Shown in pieces: positions 10,513-21,733 of a DNA stretch of 64,000 nucleotides. Position 1 is the first letter of the stretch. Each line of letters begins with the position of its first letter. The translations under genes and the position numbers were made by a program. The notes beneath the pieces are model-generated. The model worked only from the letters and a program-made list of their open reading frames with translations. It made no database searches and had not been told where the DNA came from. Origin of the DNA: Mycoemilia scoparia (lineage: Eukaryota; Kickxellomycota; Kickxellomycetes; Kickxellales; Kickxellaceae). Location of the stretch: contig JANBPU010000017.1 of assembly GCA_027575805.1 (NCBI GenBank), positions 108,976-172,975 of the forward strand, written 5' to 3'.

Positions 10513-11637
10513 ACCTACCTTTCTATAGAATATCTTGCAAGCATTTGTAATGTCTACTTTGTCTATATTCTATATATGTGGCTGTATTTTACAAGCATGA
10601 CTCGAGTGGATCATCATTACTTTTGTCATTTCGAATCATATCCTACTTTGGGTGTATACCAATTTAAAGGTACCTTGTAAAGTGCAACAGTCACAGATAA
10701 TATAATACTTTTTTATGATAATCGATGAAATTGGCCCTTCAATAAAGATTTTTAACGATATTACAGATCACAATTGGGCACGTTGTTATGAGGGTATGAT
10801 TCTTTTTATTTTAGGGGTTAAAAGATAAGGGCGTTGATGCATTGGCTGGTCGCTTGTCTAGATGACCCGGATTTGGGTTTATATAACCACAGGATATCAA
10901 GCTTTGGTATGTAGGCCTGGAATTTCTAATTCAATTTACCGTGGTCGCCAAGAATCCTTTCTCTAAAGCATTTCTAGCAGAATTAACTTGGTAGTGTATT
11001 CCTTGGTGAGTGTTGGTGGAGAATTATATAAATCGGCAACAACAGAAACATCGATGAGAGGCTCAAAATTTGGGTATAGCAGCTTGGTTTATTTTTGAGC
11101 ACCAAGGACAAGCCGCCATCTGTGACTAACCTAGAGCTTTGCAATAGCTTGTCTTTAATTGCTTTGCACCCACCAAGGCCCCCAGCCCCATCTAAACACA
11201 TGCCCAAAAATGTAGATCTAGGAGTAGCACTACCACTGCTCTTCTGTATGACATCCACCCCAATGCCAATCCAGCCTGTGAGATTTTGCACTAGTGTGGG
11301 ATTATTAGTTATCTAGCGAGCTCACACGAACAGTGTTTGTGACGGCTTTTGTCTGTAGGCCACGCACACACGCACTGTGTCAATCAAAACCGAATTTGAT
11401 CAATCACTTTGCTAGAGGGGCGTGTTTCTTTTTGGGATCTATTTATGCTTTGGTCCAGAGTCAAGACGAGTGGAGAGGTCTATAAAGCAAGATGGGAATA
11501 AACAAAGGGGCCCCTCTCCACCTCTTTGTACGTTTTCTCGGACACCACCCCGCAAAAATACCAACTCTCTGTTTCCTTTCCAACCTTTTCCTCCATATTA
11601 TATAGGCTCCTATACACCATAGCCACAACATTACACA
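10513..11637. other. Intergenic region RCC1-YHM2
   Basis: This 1.1-kb region carries the RCC1 3' end and the YHM2 promoter. Short overlapping ORFs on both strands at 10983-11316 lack recognisable domains. The last 60 bp before the YHM2 start are pyrimidine-rich, as expected of a fungal 5' leader. No repeat or RNA gene was recognised. Confidence 0.4.
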
Positions 11638-12947
11638 ATGTCTGCTACGAAACCAACATTGAATGAGAATGAACAGGCAGGCTCCCCCACACCAGTCGAA
11701 AAGAAGTCGATTTCCTGGCGCAACATTGCCATTGGTGGCGCCATTCAGACATTCGAAGTTTCGACTCTTGGCCAGCCATTCGAGGTTCTCAAAACACACC
11801 TTGCTGGTATGTGCTGATGCAATTTAATCTGCCTGGAATGTGTTTGCATCGGAGCCAGAAATCTAGGCAGTAAAAGTATTAACAAGCCCAAATTGCTCGT
11901 TTATTGTATAGCGCATCGTGGTGACAATCTAGCCACTGCATTCAAAAAGACATATGCACGTGGTGGTGTGGCCGGATTTTACCAGGGACTGATACCCGTA
12001 AGTCGGATCATAGCATACATGTGATATTTCTCACTGTCGCACTTTTTTCAAATAGACATGTGTGTGTGTATGCTATCTTGGATGATGCCAGCGGAAATGC
12101 ACACCGTCTAATTTTAGCCCCGTACTGACAATGCCGGTGGTTTTTATTATTTGTAGTGGGCTTGGATAGAGGCTGCAACAAAAGGCGGTGTCTTGCTCTT
12201 CACGTCGTCGGAGCTCGAATATCATGCACGCCGGGCAGGTGTATCCCAATCAATGGCTGGTGTCCTTGGTGGAATGGGTGGAGGTGTTGCCCAGGCCTAC
12301 ACTACGATGGGCTTCTGTACCTTCATGAAGACCGTCGAGGTCACTCGCCACAAGATGCCTGGCGAGAATGTATCTACCTGGAATGTTGCTTACCAGGTCT
12401 TCCAGAAGGAGGGGATCCGCGGCCTTAATAAGGGTGTGTCTGCAGTAGCTCTGCGCCAGATGACAAACTGGGGATCGCGTCTTGGTAAGCATTTTACGCT
12501 GCTCTCTGCAAAGAAAGCTTTCAAGGTGGATGTTGTAGATCGTTGATTCTTCTGCATTCATGATGCTAATGTAATATCTATTATACGCCCTGCCGTTTAG
12601 GTATCGCACGAGTCACAGAAAGTGTTATTCGCGGGTCGGACAAGAACCGTAAACTAACCGTCCCAGAAAGAATTCTTGCCTCTGCTGTGGGTGGTGCTTT
12701 GGCTTGCTGGAACCAGCCTCTTGAGGTCATCCGTGTTGAGATGCAGAGCCAGGCCAAGGCGGCTGATAGGCCAAAGAACCTCAACATATTCTCCACTGGC
12801 AAGTACATCTACGATAGAAACGGCGTTCTCGGATTCTATAGAGGCGTGACCCCACGTATCGGGCTGAGCGTCTATCTCACCATCTGCATGGTATTTGGTG
12901 GCGATAGTGTGAAGGCGTACTTTTCAGAAAAGTCCAAGAACAAGTAA
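11638..12947 (+). CDS. YHM2: Mitochondrial citrate/oxoglutarate carrier Yhm2
   Basis: Yhm2 exchanges citrate and 2-oxoglutarate across the inner mitochondrial membrane; in yeast it supplies NADPH-generating reactions and was first found as an mtDNA-binding protein. Exons 11638-11806, 11912-11997, 12157-12484 and 12601-12947 give 309 aa. The family-specific segments are all present: [86 protein letters not shown] and [12 protein letters not shown]. These are near-identical to yeast YHM2. All exon phases close. The start [13 protein letters not shown] is the first ATG after a pyrimidine-rich leader. Confidence 0.96.
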
Positions 12948-13384
12948 TTCCGGAAATACATGGCTTGGATCCATGTCACAACGGATCAGGGGCACCTGCG
13001 TATTCTATAAAACCACTGTTAGATGATATAATTTATTGGCTAATGCATGTACTTGGTTCTCTCTTGCCAGCTTGGTCATATTTATCTCTTTTCCATTTTA
13101 CAGACTGTTATATCTACCTGATTGATTTTTCTACCAAATTTTATAAATACACTTTCAATTTTCCAGTGTGGCTAGGCACACACACACACACACAAAAATA
13201 TCCCACCCTATCCCATAAATCTCGTGTTGTCCATACGAATTGGTTAATTTAGGTTAAAGCCCAACACCAACTATGATGCTGGCGGATTGAGATCAGACGC
13301 TGTTTTATTGAATTGGGTTGGATAAATATATACACAAACATCACTAGCTTTCAATGTCTTAGAAATCATATTGATGATACATCT
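12948..13384. other. Intergenic region YHM2-kinase
   Basis: The 437-bp stretch contains the YHM2 3' end, the (CA)n microsatellite and the kinase promoter. I see no other feature. Confidence 0.4.
13177..13194. repeat. (CA)n microsatellite
   Basis: A run of nine CA dinucleotides lies between YHM2 and the kinase gene. Similar CA/TG runs occur at about 15676-15693, 13925-13944 (inside a kinase intron) and 38367-38382. Confidence 0.85.
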
Positions 13385-15401
13385 ATGAGCGAAAGAACAA
13401 TGCTGGACTTTTCAGGAGAACCTATAAATCTACCCATGGGCGACTTTAGTGGCGAGTGTTTGAGGGTAGATGACTTTGCAAAGCTAAATAGGCTTGGAGA
13501 AGGCACATATGGAATAGTATAGTAGGTATACGCCCATTGTCAACTATTTACCAAAGATACGGGAAAATAACGCTGATACCATATGATGATACACTGATGC
13601 TAGCCGAGCCAAGAATAAAAAGACGGGCCAGATAGTGGCACTGAAGAGGCTACGAACAGACTTTTCAGAGGGAGATGGCAAAATACCCCTATCAAGCTTT
13701 CGGGAGCTCATGGTTCTGCGCAAACTGAGGCATAAGAACGTTATCAATGTTATTGATGTGGCGGTTGGCGATAATCTAGAAACAGTGTTTATGGTGATGC
13801 CATATTGTGAGCAGGTATGCCATAATAATATACACTGCTTGTGTTATAAATAGCAGCATTGTACAGACCGTTGTGCAATGCACTGCAGTGGCAGTAAATA
13901 CAAATCAGTGGTTTTAACACCTTTGTCTGTGTGTGTGTGTGTGTATATATACAGGACTTGGGAAATCTTTTGGACTCGACAACATCACCATTTACACAAG
14001 CAGATGGTAAAGTAGCTCATCAATGCTTATTATATCGACCATTCAAAATACACAGATTGGATCCTTCTTGATTTATTTTTTGGCCGTCAGTAAAGTGTCT
14101 TATGCACCAGTTTCTCTCTGGGCTCGAGTATTGCCATCGGAATTACATTATGCACAGGCAAGTAGACAGCAGTCCTGTTGGATTGGCTGGCATTTCCAGG
14201 AATTATGTATCATTAATCAGATATCGATCATGCTTGTTGCCTTATAGGGATCTCAAGATGTCAAATCTGCTTTTGACATCCGATGGAATATTGAAAATTG
14301 GTCAGTAGATTTGATGGGTGCTGCTGCTAGCCCAGGATTGCTGGACATGCAAATGGGTACAGCAAACTTAGTAACAATGGGCTTAAACGTGGTATTGAAC
14401 TATAGCCGACTTTGGGCTTTCCAGATCATTTCACCACTCGATCCAGACAATGACACCGTCAATTGTCACGCTATGGTATCGAGCACCGGAGATCCTTTTT
14501 GGGTCACAAACATACACAAGATCAGTAGACCTGTGGTAAGGCATGGGATAAATCAATGTGACCAATTGTCATAGAGGCAAGTATTTTTGGAGGGTGGCTA
14601 TTTGGCAAGTTCTCCATCAAGAGGAAACAAATTGGTGCCTTCATGCATTCCCTGCAAGTCGGCCCATAGCCTATGCATTTTAGCTGTAATCTGTCAGATT
14701 ATTGGCTACTATCCAGGGTATTCTTCTGGTACACCTTTAAAGGAGATTTTGTCATTTGATAATCAACTGCGACCAGCACATAGCCATTGACCGCCAAAAG
14801 GTACCGCCCTTCAAAAAGTATCGCCCATATGACATGCTGCCAATTTATAACAGCGGTAATGGTAACAAGCAGCTGCGTATGATGGTGATTTTCATTAAAG
14901 GTCGGCTGGGTGCATTTTTGCCGAGTTTCTCATATCGCGACCGCTGCTTCCGGGGGCATCAGAGATGCAGCAGATCTGCTTGATAATAGAAAAGCTGGGT
15001 ACGCCCAACCAGGAAATATGGCCTGGCTTCAAGTCGCTCCCGCTTGCCAAAAAGCTCACGCTGCCTCAACAAAGGCAAGTTAAGCCGATCTCTTAGAGCA
15101 CACGCATACCCTCGAGTGTTTTCCATAAATTTCACATGTTTGCAAACCATTTCTTCCCCTGCTTGATAATAGACACAATACGCTCAGCCAGGCAATCCCA
15201 GGAGCGACTGGGCAGACCATCGCGCTACTCAACGCCCTTCTAGCCTATGACCCGCGCATGAGAATTTCTGCGAGAAAGGCGCTCAAACACCCCTATTTCA
15301 AAGAGATGCCAGCAGCCCAGCACCCGGCAATGCTCCCAACATTTCCCGAGATTAGAAATATTCCGGGGGCGGCTTCAAGCACAAATGAGAAAAGACTATG
15401 A
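13385..15401 (+). CDS. CDK10/CDK11-like cyclin-dependent protein kinase
   Basis: Eight exons give 350 aa: 13385-13521, 13604-13814, 13955-14006, 14091-14157, 14248-14300, 14406-14535, 14901-15074 and 15173-15401. The kinase landmarks run in order: [11 protein letters not shown] glycine loop, catalytic Lys in IVALKRL, the cyclin-binding helix IPLSSFREL (PISSLRE-like), MHRDLKMSN catalytic loop, ADFGLSR, the T-loop with [13 protein letters not shown], and [13 protein letters not shown]. The C-lobe includes [17 protein letters not shown] and the tail ends [12 protein letters not shown], as in CDK10 (which pairs with cyclin M in animals). Two introns, 14158-14247 and 15075-15172, use GC donors (AG|gcaagt) with AG acceptors; both are needed for phase. 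The 14536-14900 intron holds MITE-A copy 3. An upstream in-frame ATG at 13313 would add 24 residues. Confidence 0.88.
14598..14759 (+). mobile_element. MITE-A copy 3, inside a kinase intron
   Basis: The element begins CTATTTGGCAAGTTCTCC and ends GGAGATTTTGTCATTTG, imperfect inverted repeats of the family type. It contains the long internal segment (TGCATTCCCTGCAAGTCGG, then GTATTCTTCTGGTACACC) shared with copy 1. It lies within the 14536-14900 intron of the CDK10-like gene, the longest intron in that gene. Confidence 0.7.
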
Positions 15402-16164
15402 ACTGCGCGCGCTTTGCTGAAAGGCGATGTCCACACGCACATGTTTCAACAATAGCCTTTAGGTGTGGACAGAGCTGCCTTTTTGCCAGCTTCACAATGT
15501 GCAGTAGGAATGATGCTAGTAAACAAGATACTGGCACAATAACAATGCAATTAAAATTTAGAATTTCAAAGAGGTGGCTTCTTTGTAAGACCACGACACT
15601 TTTTATAATACAAGAATACTGAAGCGACACTGCTTGCATGCTGAAAACCATGCCATCCCGGCTGCTTATTATAGATCACACACACACACACACGGGCTAC
15701 TGCCACCCTCCCCCTTTGGGTGTGTTGATGGACTCATAGAGAAAATCATATTGTGACTGTCTTGAAAAAAAGAAAATTGGCCAGATGCACACCATGCAAA
15801 AGCGCTGAATCGGAGACACAAGCATTGGCTGCTTGGCCAATGGTTTTATGTGAACCAGCCAGAATCAGTGTGAAAGGGAGAAGTGGGCCTGCAAGCCAAG
15901 CGGACCTTCTTCCAGTGGTTGTAAGCAGGCAGAGGCTGTCGAGTATTCCTGGAGTTTAGGACTGGCACCAATGCGGGAAATTGCAGCACGATAGGTATAA
16001 AATTGTCTTTTGTGTGGCCAGCTCATGTTTGTGCTAGGCCAGAGATCCTATGCAATGCCTCAAAGGCGCATTTGCTGTTTGCCTATTCGACCTTATCGCC
16101 CACAGTGCGAATGCAAAAATCGCTTGAACAGGCACACCCGTATCTGGCGGACTGATTTTGCTGG

Positions 16165-16174
16165 ATTGGCCAAT
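16165..16174. promoter_or_regulatory. Palindromic CCAAT box upstream of desaturase
   Basis: ATTGGCCAAT carries a CCAAT pentamer on both strands, 328 bp upstream of the desaturase ATG. CCAAT is the site of the HAP/NF-Y complex, whose NF-YC subunit is encoded at 31207-32533. Function is inferred only from sequence and position. Confidence 0.4.
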
Positions 16175-16352
16175 AGAGCGTGTTTTGGGGTTAAATTCGA
16201 AAAAAACTTTGGCTTATCCAACCCACTGTGAATCTTGCTGACGGCTGGCACACTGCTGTTGGATCCCAGTGGTGATGGCGGTTGCAACAGCAGTAGTGGT
16301 AGCATCTGGAGTGCGTCAAGCTTTGCCGTCTGTCTTTTAACCAAGGCGGTTG

Positions 16353-16361
16353 CTATAAAAT
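16353..16361 (+). promoter_or_regulatory. TATA box of the desaturase gene
   Basis: TATAAAATA lies about 149 bp upstream of the chosen ATG and is followed by a pyrimidine-rich stretch (near 16390-16440) typical of fungal transcription start regions. Confidence 0.5.
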
Positions 16362-16501
16362 AGGGCTCATCTGGGCGCCATCTCGTTCTGATGTGCTCGC
16401 TTCCTTGCTTTCCTTTTACTATAGATTTTCCTCTCCAAGGCGTCACGCTGATTTTGAGCACTCGCTTCGCCTAGTTAGCCTTGTCCGAACCCCCAGCCAT
16501 C

Positions 16502-17707
16502 ATGAACGCCAAGCTCCAGGACCAAAAGGTCACCATAAAGACCTACAAGGGCCTCCCTGTAAACTACAACGAAACATATGTTCCCCCAGACTTCACAATC
16601 AAGGAGCTTCGCGACTGTGTTCCCGCCCACTGCTTCAAGAGAGACACCCTCAAGTCATTCTCCTATGTCTTTGCCGACCTTGCCGGAATCGCTGCGCTTG
16701 GCTACCTGGCCACCTTCATCGACTCGCACCTGCCATCCCTGCTCCGCATCCCGGCCTGGTGCTTGTATTGGGTTGCCCAGGGCATCGTTGGGACTGGAAT
16801 CTGGGTGATCGGCCACGAATGCGGACATGGAAGCTTCTCAGCAACACGCTGGGTAAACAATGTCACTGGCATGGTTCTCCATTCCGCCTTGCTTGTTCCG
16901 TTCTTCTCCTGGAAGATCACCCACTCCAACCACCACAAGGCAACCAACAACCTTGTCCGCGACGAGGTGTTTGTTCCCAAGCACAGGCGCGAGGCCAACG
17001 TCCCCAGCCATGTCCAGTCGACCCCATCCTGGTTCGATGAGACGCTCTTCGAAGAAACCCCAATTTATCACATCTACCAGGCTATCACCCAGACCTTCTT
17101 TGGCTGGCAGGTGTATCTTTTTACCAATGTCACTGGTCCCAAGTATGCCCGTGGCTCTTCTCATTTTGACCCCAATGCACCTCTTTTCAAGCCCCATCAG
17201 TACTACCAGATTGTCATGTCTGTTGTTGGCGTTCTCTTCACACTGGGTGTTCTTGTGGTTGCTTCCTACCTGACCTCGGCCAGTGCCGTTATTAAGTTCT
17301 ATGGAGTGCCATACATGTTTGTCCATGGGTGGCTGGTCACAATCACCTTCTTGCAACACACTGATCCAGCCGTGCCTTATTATACCGAAAAGGAGTGGAA
17401 CTTTGTGCGTGGCGCTCTCTGCACCATTGATCGTGACTATGGCTGGCTTCTCAACACCTGCTTCCACCACATCACTGATACCCATGTTGCTCACCACCTA
17501 TTTTCCCAGATGCCACACTACAATGCACTCGAGGCCACCGAGCATATCAAGAAGAAGCTCGGAAAGTATTACAACTTTGACGACACCAATTTTGCCGTGG
17601 CTGTCTACGAAAACATCAAAAAGTGCAAGTTTGTTGATGGCGATGGCGATGTTCTCTTCTATCACAATGCCTCGAAGCTTCCTAAGGGTGTGACTAAGCA
17701 AGAATAG
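16502..17707 (+). CDS. FAD2: Delta-12 (oleate) fatty acid desaturase, endoplasmic reticulum
   Basis: The enzyme introduces the second double bond into oleoyl lipids to make linoleate, using cytochrome b5 in the ER membrane. The intronless frame encodes 401 aa. All three histidine boxes are present: HECGH (about residue 98), HSNHHKATNN (about residue 134) and HVAHHLF (about residue 324). Four hydrophobic segments flank them, e.g. SLLRIPAWCLYWVAQG and MSVVGVLFTLGVLVVASYL. FTIKELRDCVPAHCF near the N-terminus is typical of fungal delta-12/omega-3 desaturases. I start at ATG 16502 (MNAKLQDQK), not at the in-frame TTG 21 nt earlier. A delta-15/omega-3 or bifunctional activity cannot be excluded by sequence. 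Its third-codon-position C/G preference suggests high expression. Confidence 0.93.
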   Translation: MNAKLQDQKVTIKTYKGLPVNYNETYVPPDFTIKELRDCVPAHCFKRDTLKSFSYVFADLAGIAALGYLATFIDSHLPSLLRIPAWCLYWVAQGIVGTGIWVIGHECGHGSFSATRWVNNVTGMVLHSALLVPFFSWKITHSNHHKATNNLVRDEVFVPKHRREANVPSHVQSTPSWFDETLFEETPIYHIYQAITQTFFGWQVYLFTNVTGPKYARGSSHFDPNAPLFKPHQYYQIVMSVVGVLFTLGVLVVASYLTSASAVIKFYGVPYMFVHGWLVTITFLQHTDPAVPYYTEKEWNFVRGALCTIDRDYGWLLNTCFHHITDTHVAHHLFSQMPHYNALEATEHIKKKLGKYYNFDDTNFAVAVYENIKKCKFVDGDGDVLFYHNASKLPKGVTKQE

Positions 17708-17956
17708 AATTTCGGTTGTATTTATAGAAGTTTTTAATGGTTAAGGATGTCTTTTCAAATTGTCACTATTAAATATAAAGGCGCCGCTATGTGTGCTCAT
17801 CCAACACTTTGCTGCTTGCCAAAGACGCTGGTTATGATGGTTGTTATTGTCCATGATTTTCAACTATACAGGATGCATGTATTTTCATCGCCTCGGCCCT
17901 GATCTGATGCCAAAAGAGGGACCCCAAGGGTTTGCAACAGTGTTTTTATCCCTAGA
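17708..17956. other. Convergent intergenic spacer desaturase / TAF11
   Basis: This is a 249-bp spacer between two convergent genes. It contains AT-rich sequence with likely poly(A) signals (AAATATAAAG near 17770) and nothing else I can identify. Confidence 0.35.
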
Positions 17957-18973
17957 CTAGAAAAGCCTCTTTTCGAAGAGTGGGTTGGGCGCACTCTCTG
18001 GCCTACTTCTAATCCGCTGCTGTGCTTCACGCAGATGCGCTGGAGCAATCCCCCCCTCGTCGCCCCATTCTCGCATTACCTCCTTTGCTATTCACAGTTA
18101 ATATTGTGTCAGTATGCATTGTCGGATCAGGGATCTCAGATTACCCAATCACACATTGTTCGCCCAATTCTATATACTACACTAACCTTCTTCAATGACT
18201 TCGCCAACAAATACCTTGCTGAACCCAGCAATTACAAACACCAGTGTGGCTGAAATAGGCTGGTTGAGTATCTGTGTTGCCAGTTTCTTTATTGATGCTT
18301 TATTAAGCACCGTCCGCCTGTAGATGTTGTATCGCTCTCTTTGTTCTTCGGTGAATCCTTCAAGCATCCGCCTAATATGTATACCACGAAGCTCCAGTCA
18401 GCCTTGCATTCCAAAAATACCTTTGTATTGTTTTCTAGCAGCAAATACGTTGCACACTAACCTTATCTCATCTTTACTTTGCTTTATTAGTTGGTAGTTG
18501 GGTTCATTCAACGACTGGCTTGCCATGGTAGAATCCACATCGTCATCATCAGAATTGGATTCCTCCCCACCATCAACAGCATCCTTGCCATTGTTTGCTT
18601 GTGGTTCAGAAACCGACTTTTCTGTACCGTCTGCTTGGTCACCCATGACTGCTTTGCCTTTGCCGCTTGAATGTGCTGCTGCTGCTGCCGCCTCATTATG
18701 TCCTGGCGAGCTGGTTTGTCCAATGCCAAGATTAGAGCCTCTTCGCGAAGACAATCCGCTGGCTTTTGAGTGTGCACTGCCCAGTGATGCCAGCCGGTTT
18801 TTGGACTGACTTCTGCTTAGACTGGCTGTTTTTAAGGGACTGCTTACCAGTGGGCTGTTCCGGCGTTTCGAATTCAGCCGAAGCATTGTATGGGGGGTGA
18901 TTGATGACAGCTTTCGCTTTTTTGCTGATGTAGCAGCCGAATCAGGGGTTTTTGGGTTTGGTTTATCAGGCAT
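17957..18973 (-). CDS. TAF11: TFIID subunit TAF11
   Basis: TAF11 pairs with TAF13 through a histone-fold domain inside the general transcription factor TFIID. Exons 18462-18973, 18187-18371 and 17957-18087 (minus strand) give 275 aa. The first about 170 residues are low-complexity, with Ser/Lys-rich, poly-Ala and acidic (SNSDDDDVDST) stretches. The C-terminal TAFII28 domain is unmistakable: MLEGFTEEQRERYNIYRRT, then VFVIAGFSKVFVGEVIEEA, then VMREWGDEGGIAPAHLREAQ. The protein ends PNPLFEKRLF. All phases close. It lies downstream of SPT2 on the same strand, with 357 bp between them. Confidence 0.94.
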
Positions 18974-19330
18974 TGTGTATTAGTATATGCTCAATTATGG
19001 TGGCCTACATACGCCAACAGATTCTATTTAACGGGTTTTATTGGTCAAGGTTTCGATTATGGGTTGCCAGTAAAATTGAAAGCCCTCCTCCCCCCTTTAA
19101 AGCTTGAGGCACCTTTATTGATTTTTATTCTAGCTCCAAAAATCTGCAGTCTATAACCTATGGGTATGGTGCTCGCAGTATTGTAGTCAATGGGTATAGG
19201 AGAGACATTTATTATAATACTGGTGATACATGATAATACATTATAAATGCAATGATTGATAGTTCTGATGCATGACTTGGTCACAGCAAAAATAAAAATC
19301 CAAGGTAAAGCAAAATTTGTAAAGCAGCAA
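18974..19330. other. Intergenic region SPT2-TAF11
   Basis: These 357 bases hold the SPT2 3' end and the TAF11 promoter. I see no distinct element. Confidence 0.35.
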
Positions 19331-21399
19331 CTAAGTGGCACTACGAGCCCGCTTTTTTGCAAGACGCTTCTCTTGCAACCTCCGCATTCTTTCCATCTCA
19401 AGCATCTCTTCTCTCTTGTCTTCCTTTATTGCGATCATAGCACTATAATAGCCGTCAGCAATTTCCAAATATAAATATTTAGTATACGATAAGCTAAAGA
19501 ATTATGTTTTGGAATCTTGAAGAGCATATATATATATATATATATATATATTNNNNNNNNNNTTCATGAAGAGAAGAGAAGGTTTGTACAAATATATATA
19601 TATATATATTTGTACAAACCTTCTCTTCTCTTCATGAAGTTGATCCATGGCCGAAGACTCCATTATATCATCATCATCATCAAAGACCTCGTCTTTATAG
19701 CGATTTTTGTTGTATCCGAATATGCGATGTATTTCTTCGGTTACTGATGATCCAGGAACATTGCTATGTGGGCCTCTGCTATGGGCACTGCTGTAATGGC
19801 TTATGTTCCCATACCCCTCATCTTCTTCCTCATCGTCATCGACTATAAAGTCGTCCATAGAGTCGTTGTCGTCATCTCCATACTCGTCATCGCTATGCCC
19901 ATATCTCCTTGATTTTGGTCGGGATGAACCTCTCTGGTCATTCAGGGGTCTTTTCAAAGTGCTTCTTTGAGGAGCGGGGATTCTATGTTGATTTGTAATT
20001 GGTATAGATTTTCTTGATGGCTGTGGTGAACTGTATAATGAACCTCGATTTGAATTTACAGGGTTTGGCTGTCTTTGTGAAGCCTTTGGTGGAGGTCGCA
20101 CAACGGCGGGTTTTGTAGTTTGTAGCTCACGTGGTGATTTAAAGCCACTAGATGGCTTTGATGATTTTGCTGGGGGCGGGGCTGGTGCTATGCACCCTTT
20201 AAAAATAAAATAATTATGTCAGTATATACTCATTGAATGATGTTAAGGGTAGACTGATAATATATATATATACTTACTGGGAGTAATTGGTGATGATCTG
20301 TGGCTAGAACTAGGCAGACTTTCCTGGTTCCTACTGCTCGTCGGTCTACGATCTAGCATCTTTTGTTGACTGATATATGCCTGGTTCGATGTTTTGCGAA
20401 TTTCATTGATATCTTTTGATCTGATGGTTGGTCGTGATTCTCTTTTAATATCACTTATCATCCCTTCTTTTGACAAACTTGAATCTATTTTTAATAGTAT
20501 CATTACGTTTTGTATAGCGATTGAGCTTTAGAAAAGCACTGTGGTCAATATGTAGGATTCTGCTCCGGCATTTACCTTTTCCCAATAGTCCAGAGGATAC
20601 TTTTGCTGATGATGGAATTCTTGGTTTATAATTTGGTTCAGTCTATTGTTTAAAGTAAAGATTTTAGTCTATGCTCGACAAGGGGAATTTTATAATATTA
20701 TTTTTATGCGTTGTATAGCTTACATGTTTCTGCTTGGGTCTGAATTTATTGTTATCTGCAATCTTTAGGAGCTCTCCGTATGAAAGAGCCTATAAATAGT
20801 TGGATGTTAGAAGGGAATTGCTAGTGACATAATTTACTTCAGGCTATATAATATACCAGTGATATAACCTACGCTCTTTTCTTGTTTTGGTTTTACCACA
20901 TCTTGGTGGCTTGATGTGTGTCTTGTATGTGAGATTGGTCGTGGTTTTATATCCTTCGATGAACTTGTTCTTCCTGGAAAGCCTTTGCGGACATTCCTAT
21001 TCACTGGGCTCGGATTTCCAACTGCTATTGCTTCTCTGGTAGCTGTTGATTTTTTCTGAGCATTTGGTGATACATTATTCTTTTCAATGGTTGCGGTCTT
21101 ATTATATATTCGGGTGGCTTTTGCCCTTGCTTCTATCCGATCACGTTCTTGCCGCTGTCGCTCTCGTGCCTCGAGCTCCCGCTGTATCCTTTCTTTGCTT
21201 TTGATATCTGAATTTCGATGATCCAGCTCGCCCTGCTTTTGGATCTTTTTTCTCAATGCTACATTTTTTGCTCTCGCTGTTTGAGAGCTGGCTAAGCGCA
21301 TCAAATCTTCATACTATACCCAAAACAACAGTGTTATGTTATACTATTCATTGTAGAAAAAACACATTTAAATGAATTTCCATGACATACTTCGCCCAT
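19331..21399 (-). CDS. SPT2: SPT2 histone H3-H4 chaperone / chromatin protein
   Basis: Spt2 is a histone chaperone acting during transcription elongation. Seven exons on the minus strand give 492 aa: 21391-21399, 20873-21313, 20724-20789, 20576-20642, 20278-20484, 19620-20196 and 19331-19442. The first exon is only 9 nt (MGE) and continues YEDLMRLASSQTARAKN. A charged coiled region follows (RIQRELEARERQRQERDR). The C-terminal SPT2 domain is diagnostic: SMDDFIVDDDEEEDEGYG, then TEEIHRIFGYNKNRYKDE, DDDDDIMESSAMDQLHEEKR and a basic tail LQEKRLAKKRARSAT. The last intron (19443-19619) contains an assembly gap and a palindrome. The donor at 20872 (AGC|gtaggt) was preferred to a nearer one because only it keeps phase with the next exon. 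Confidence 0.9.
19553..19562. other. Assembly gap (ten N)
   Basis: Ten undetermined bases interrupt the last SPT2 intron, immediately after a (TA)n run and immediately before a fold-back palindrome. Confidence 0.99.
19563..19638. repeat. 76-bp perfect palindrome with AT-repeat centre, next to the gap
   Basis: The arm TTCATGAAGAGAAGAGAAGG and its continuation to TTTGTACAAATATA is repeated in inverse orientation around a central (AT)n tract. The right arm is the authentic end of SPT2 exon 6 plus its splice donor; the left arm is an inverted copy of that coding end and abuts the N run. This is best explained as a mis-assembled fold-back, although a real hairpin cannot be ruled out. Confidence 0.9.
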
Positions 21400-21733
21400 T
21401 GTTATCTAAATGTAGGGATTGTGCATATAGGTATAAAATCAAAGGATGCAAATGGAGCCTGTTAAGCCCTGTAAAAAAGAGAATACAAATGATGAGGACG
21501 CTCATTCTATACACTTTTCACCTTTTTCATTTCTGTTGAGAGCTTTAGTTATGGGCACTTTCAGATAATCCATTATTTTATTGACTTATTTTATTGACAA
21601 AAAAGCAAGAATCTTTGGTAGTACAATCGCTCCATTGTTATGACAATATTATGTAGACCGTTTGGACTTTTAAACACCATAGGGTCAGTAAGAGATAATC
21701 TTGGCTTTCAAGCTACTGCTGGAATAGCTCCAA
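21400..21733. other. Intergenic region TMA20-SPT2
   Basis: This 334-bp stretch between two minus-strand genes holds the TMA20 3' end and the SPT2 promoter. I see AT-rich DNA with a repeated TTTATTGAC near 21578-21598 and no further feature. Confidence 0.35.

Larger units (their letters stand above)
15402..16501. other. Intergenic region and promoter of the desaturase gene
   Basis: This 1.1-kb stretch contains a (CA)n run at about 15676-15693 and several short ORFs without recognisable domains. Two CCAAT-containing sites are visible (TTGGCCAATGG near 15833 and ATTGGCCAAT at 16165-16174), followed by a TATA box. These fit a strong regulated promoter for the desaturase immediately downstream. 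Confidence 0.5.

Noticed and set aside
10983..11316. Overlapping 102-codon (-) and 73-codon (+) ORFs
   Set aside because: Mirror ORFs on both strands in a promoter region, without motif or splice support.
13313..13384. Upstream in-frame ATG of the kinase
   Set aside because: It would add 24 residues without similarity; the ATG at 13385 gives a CDK10-like length.
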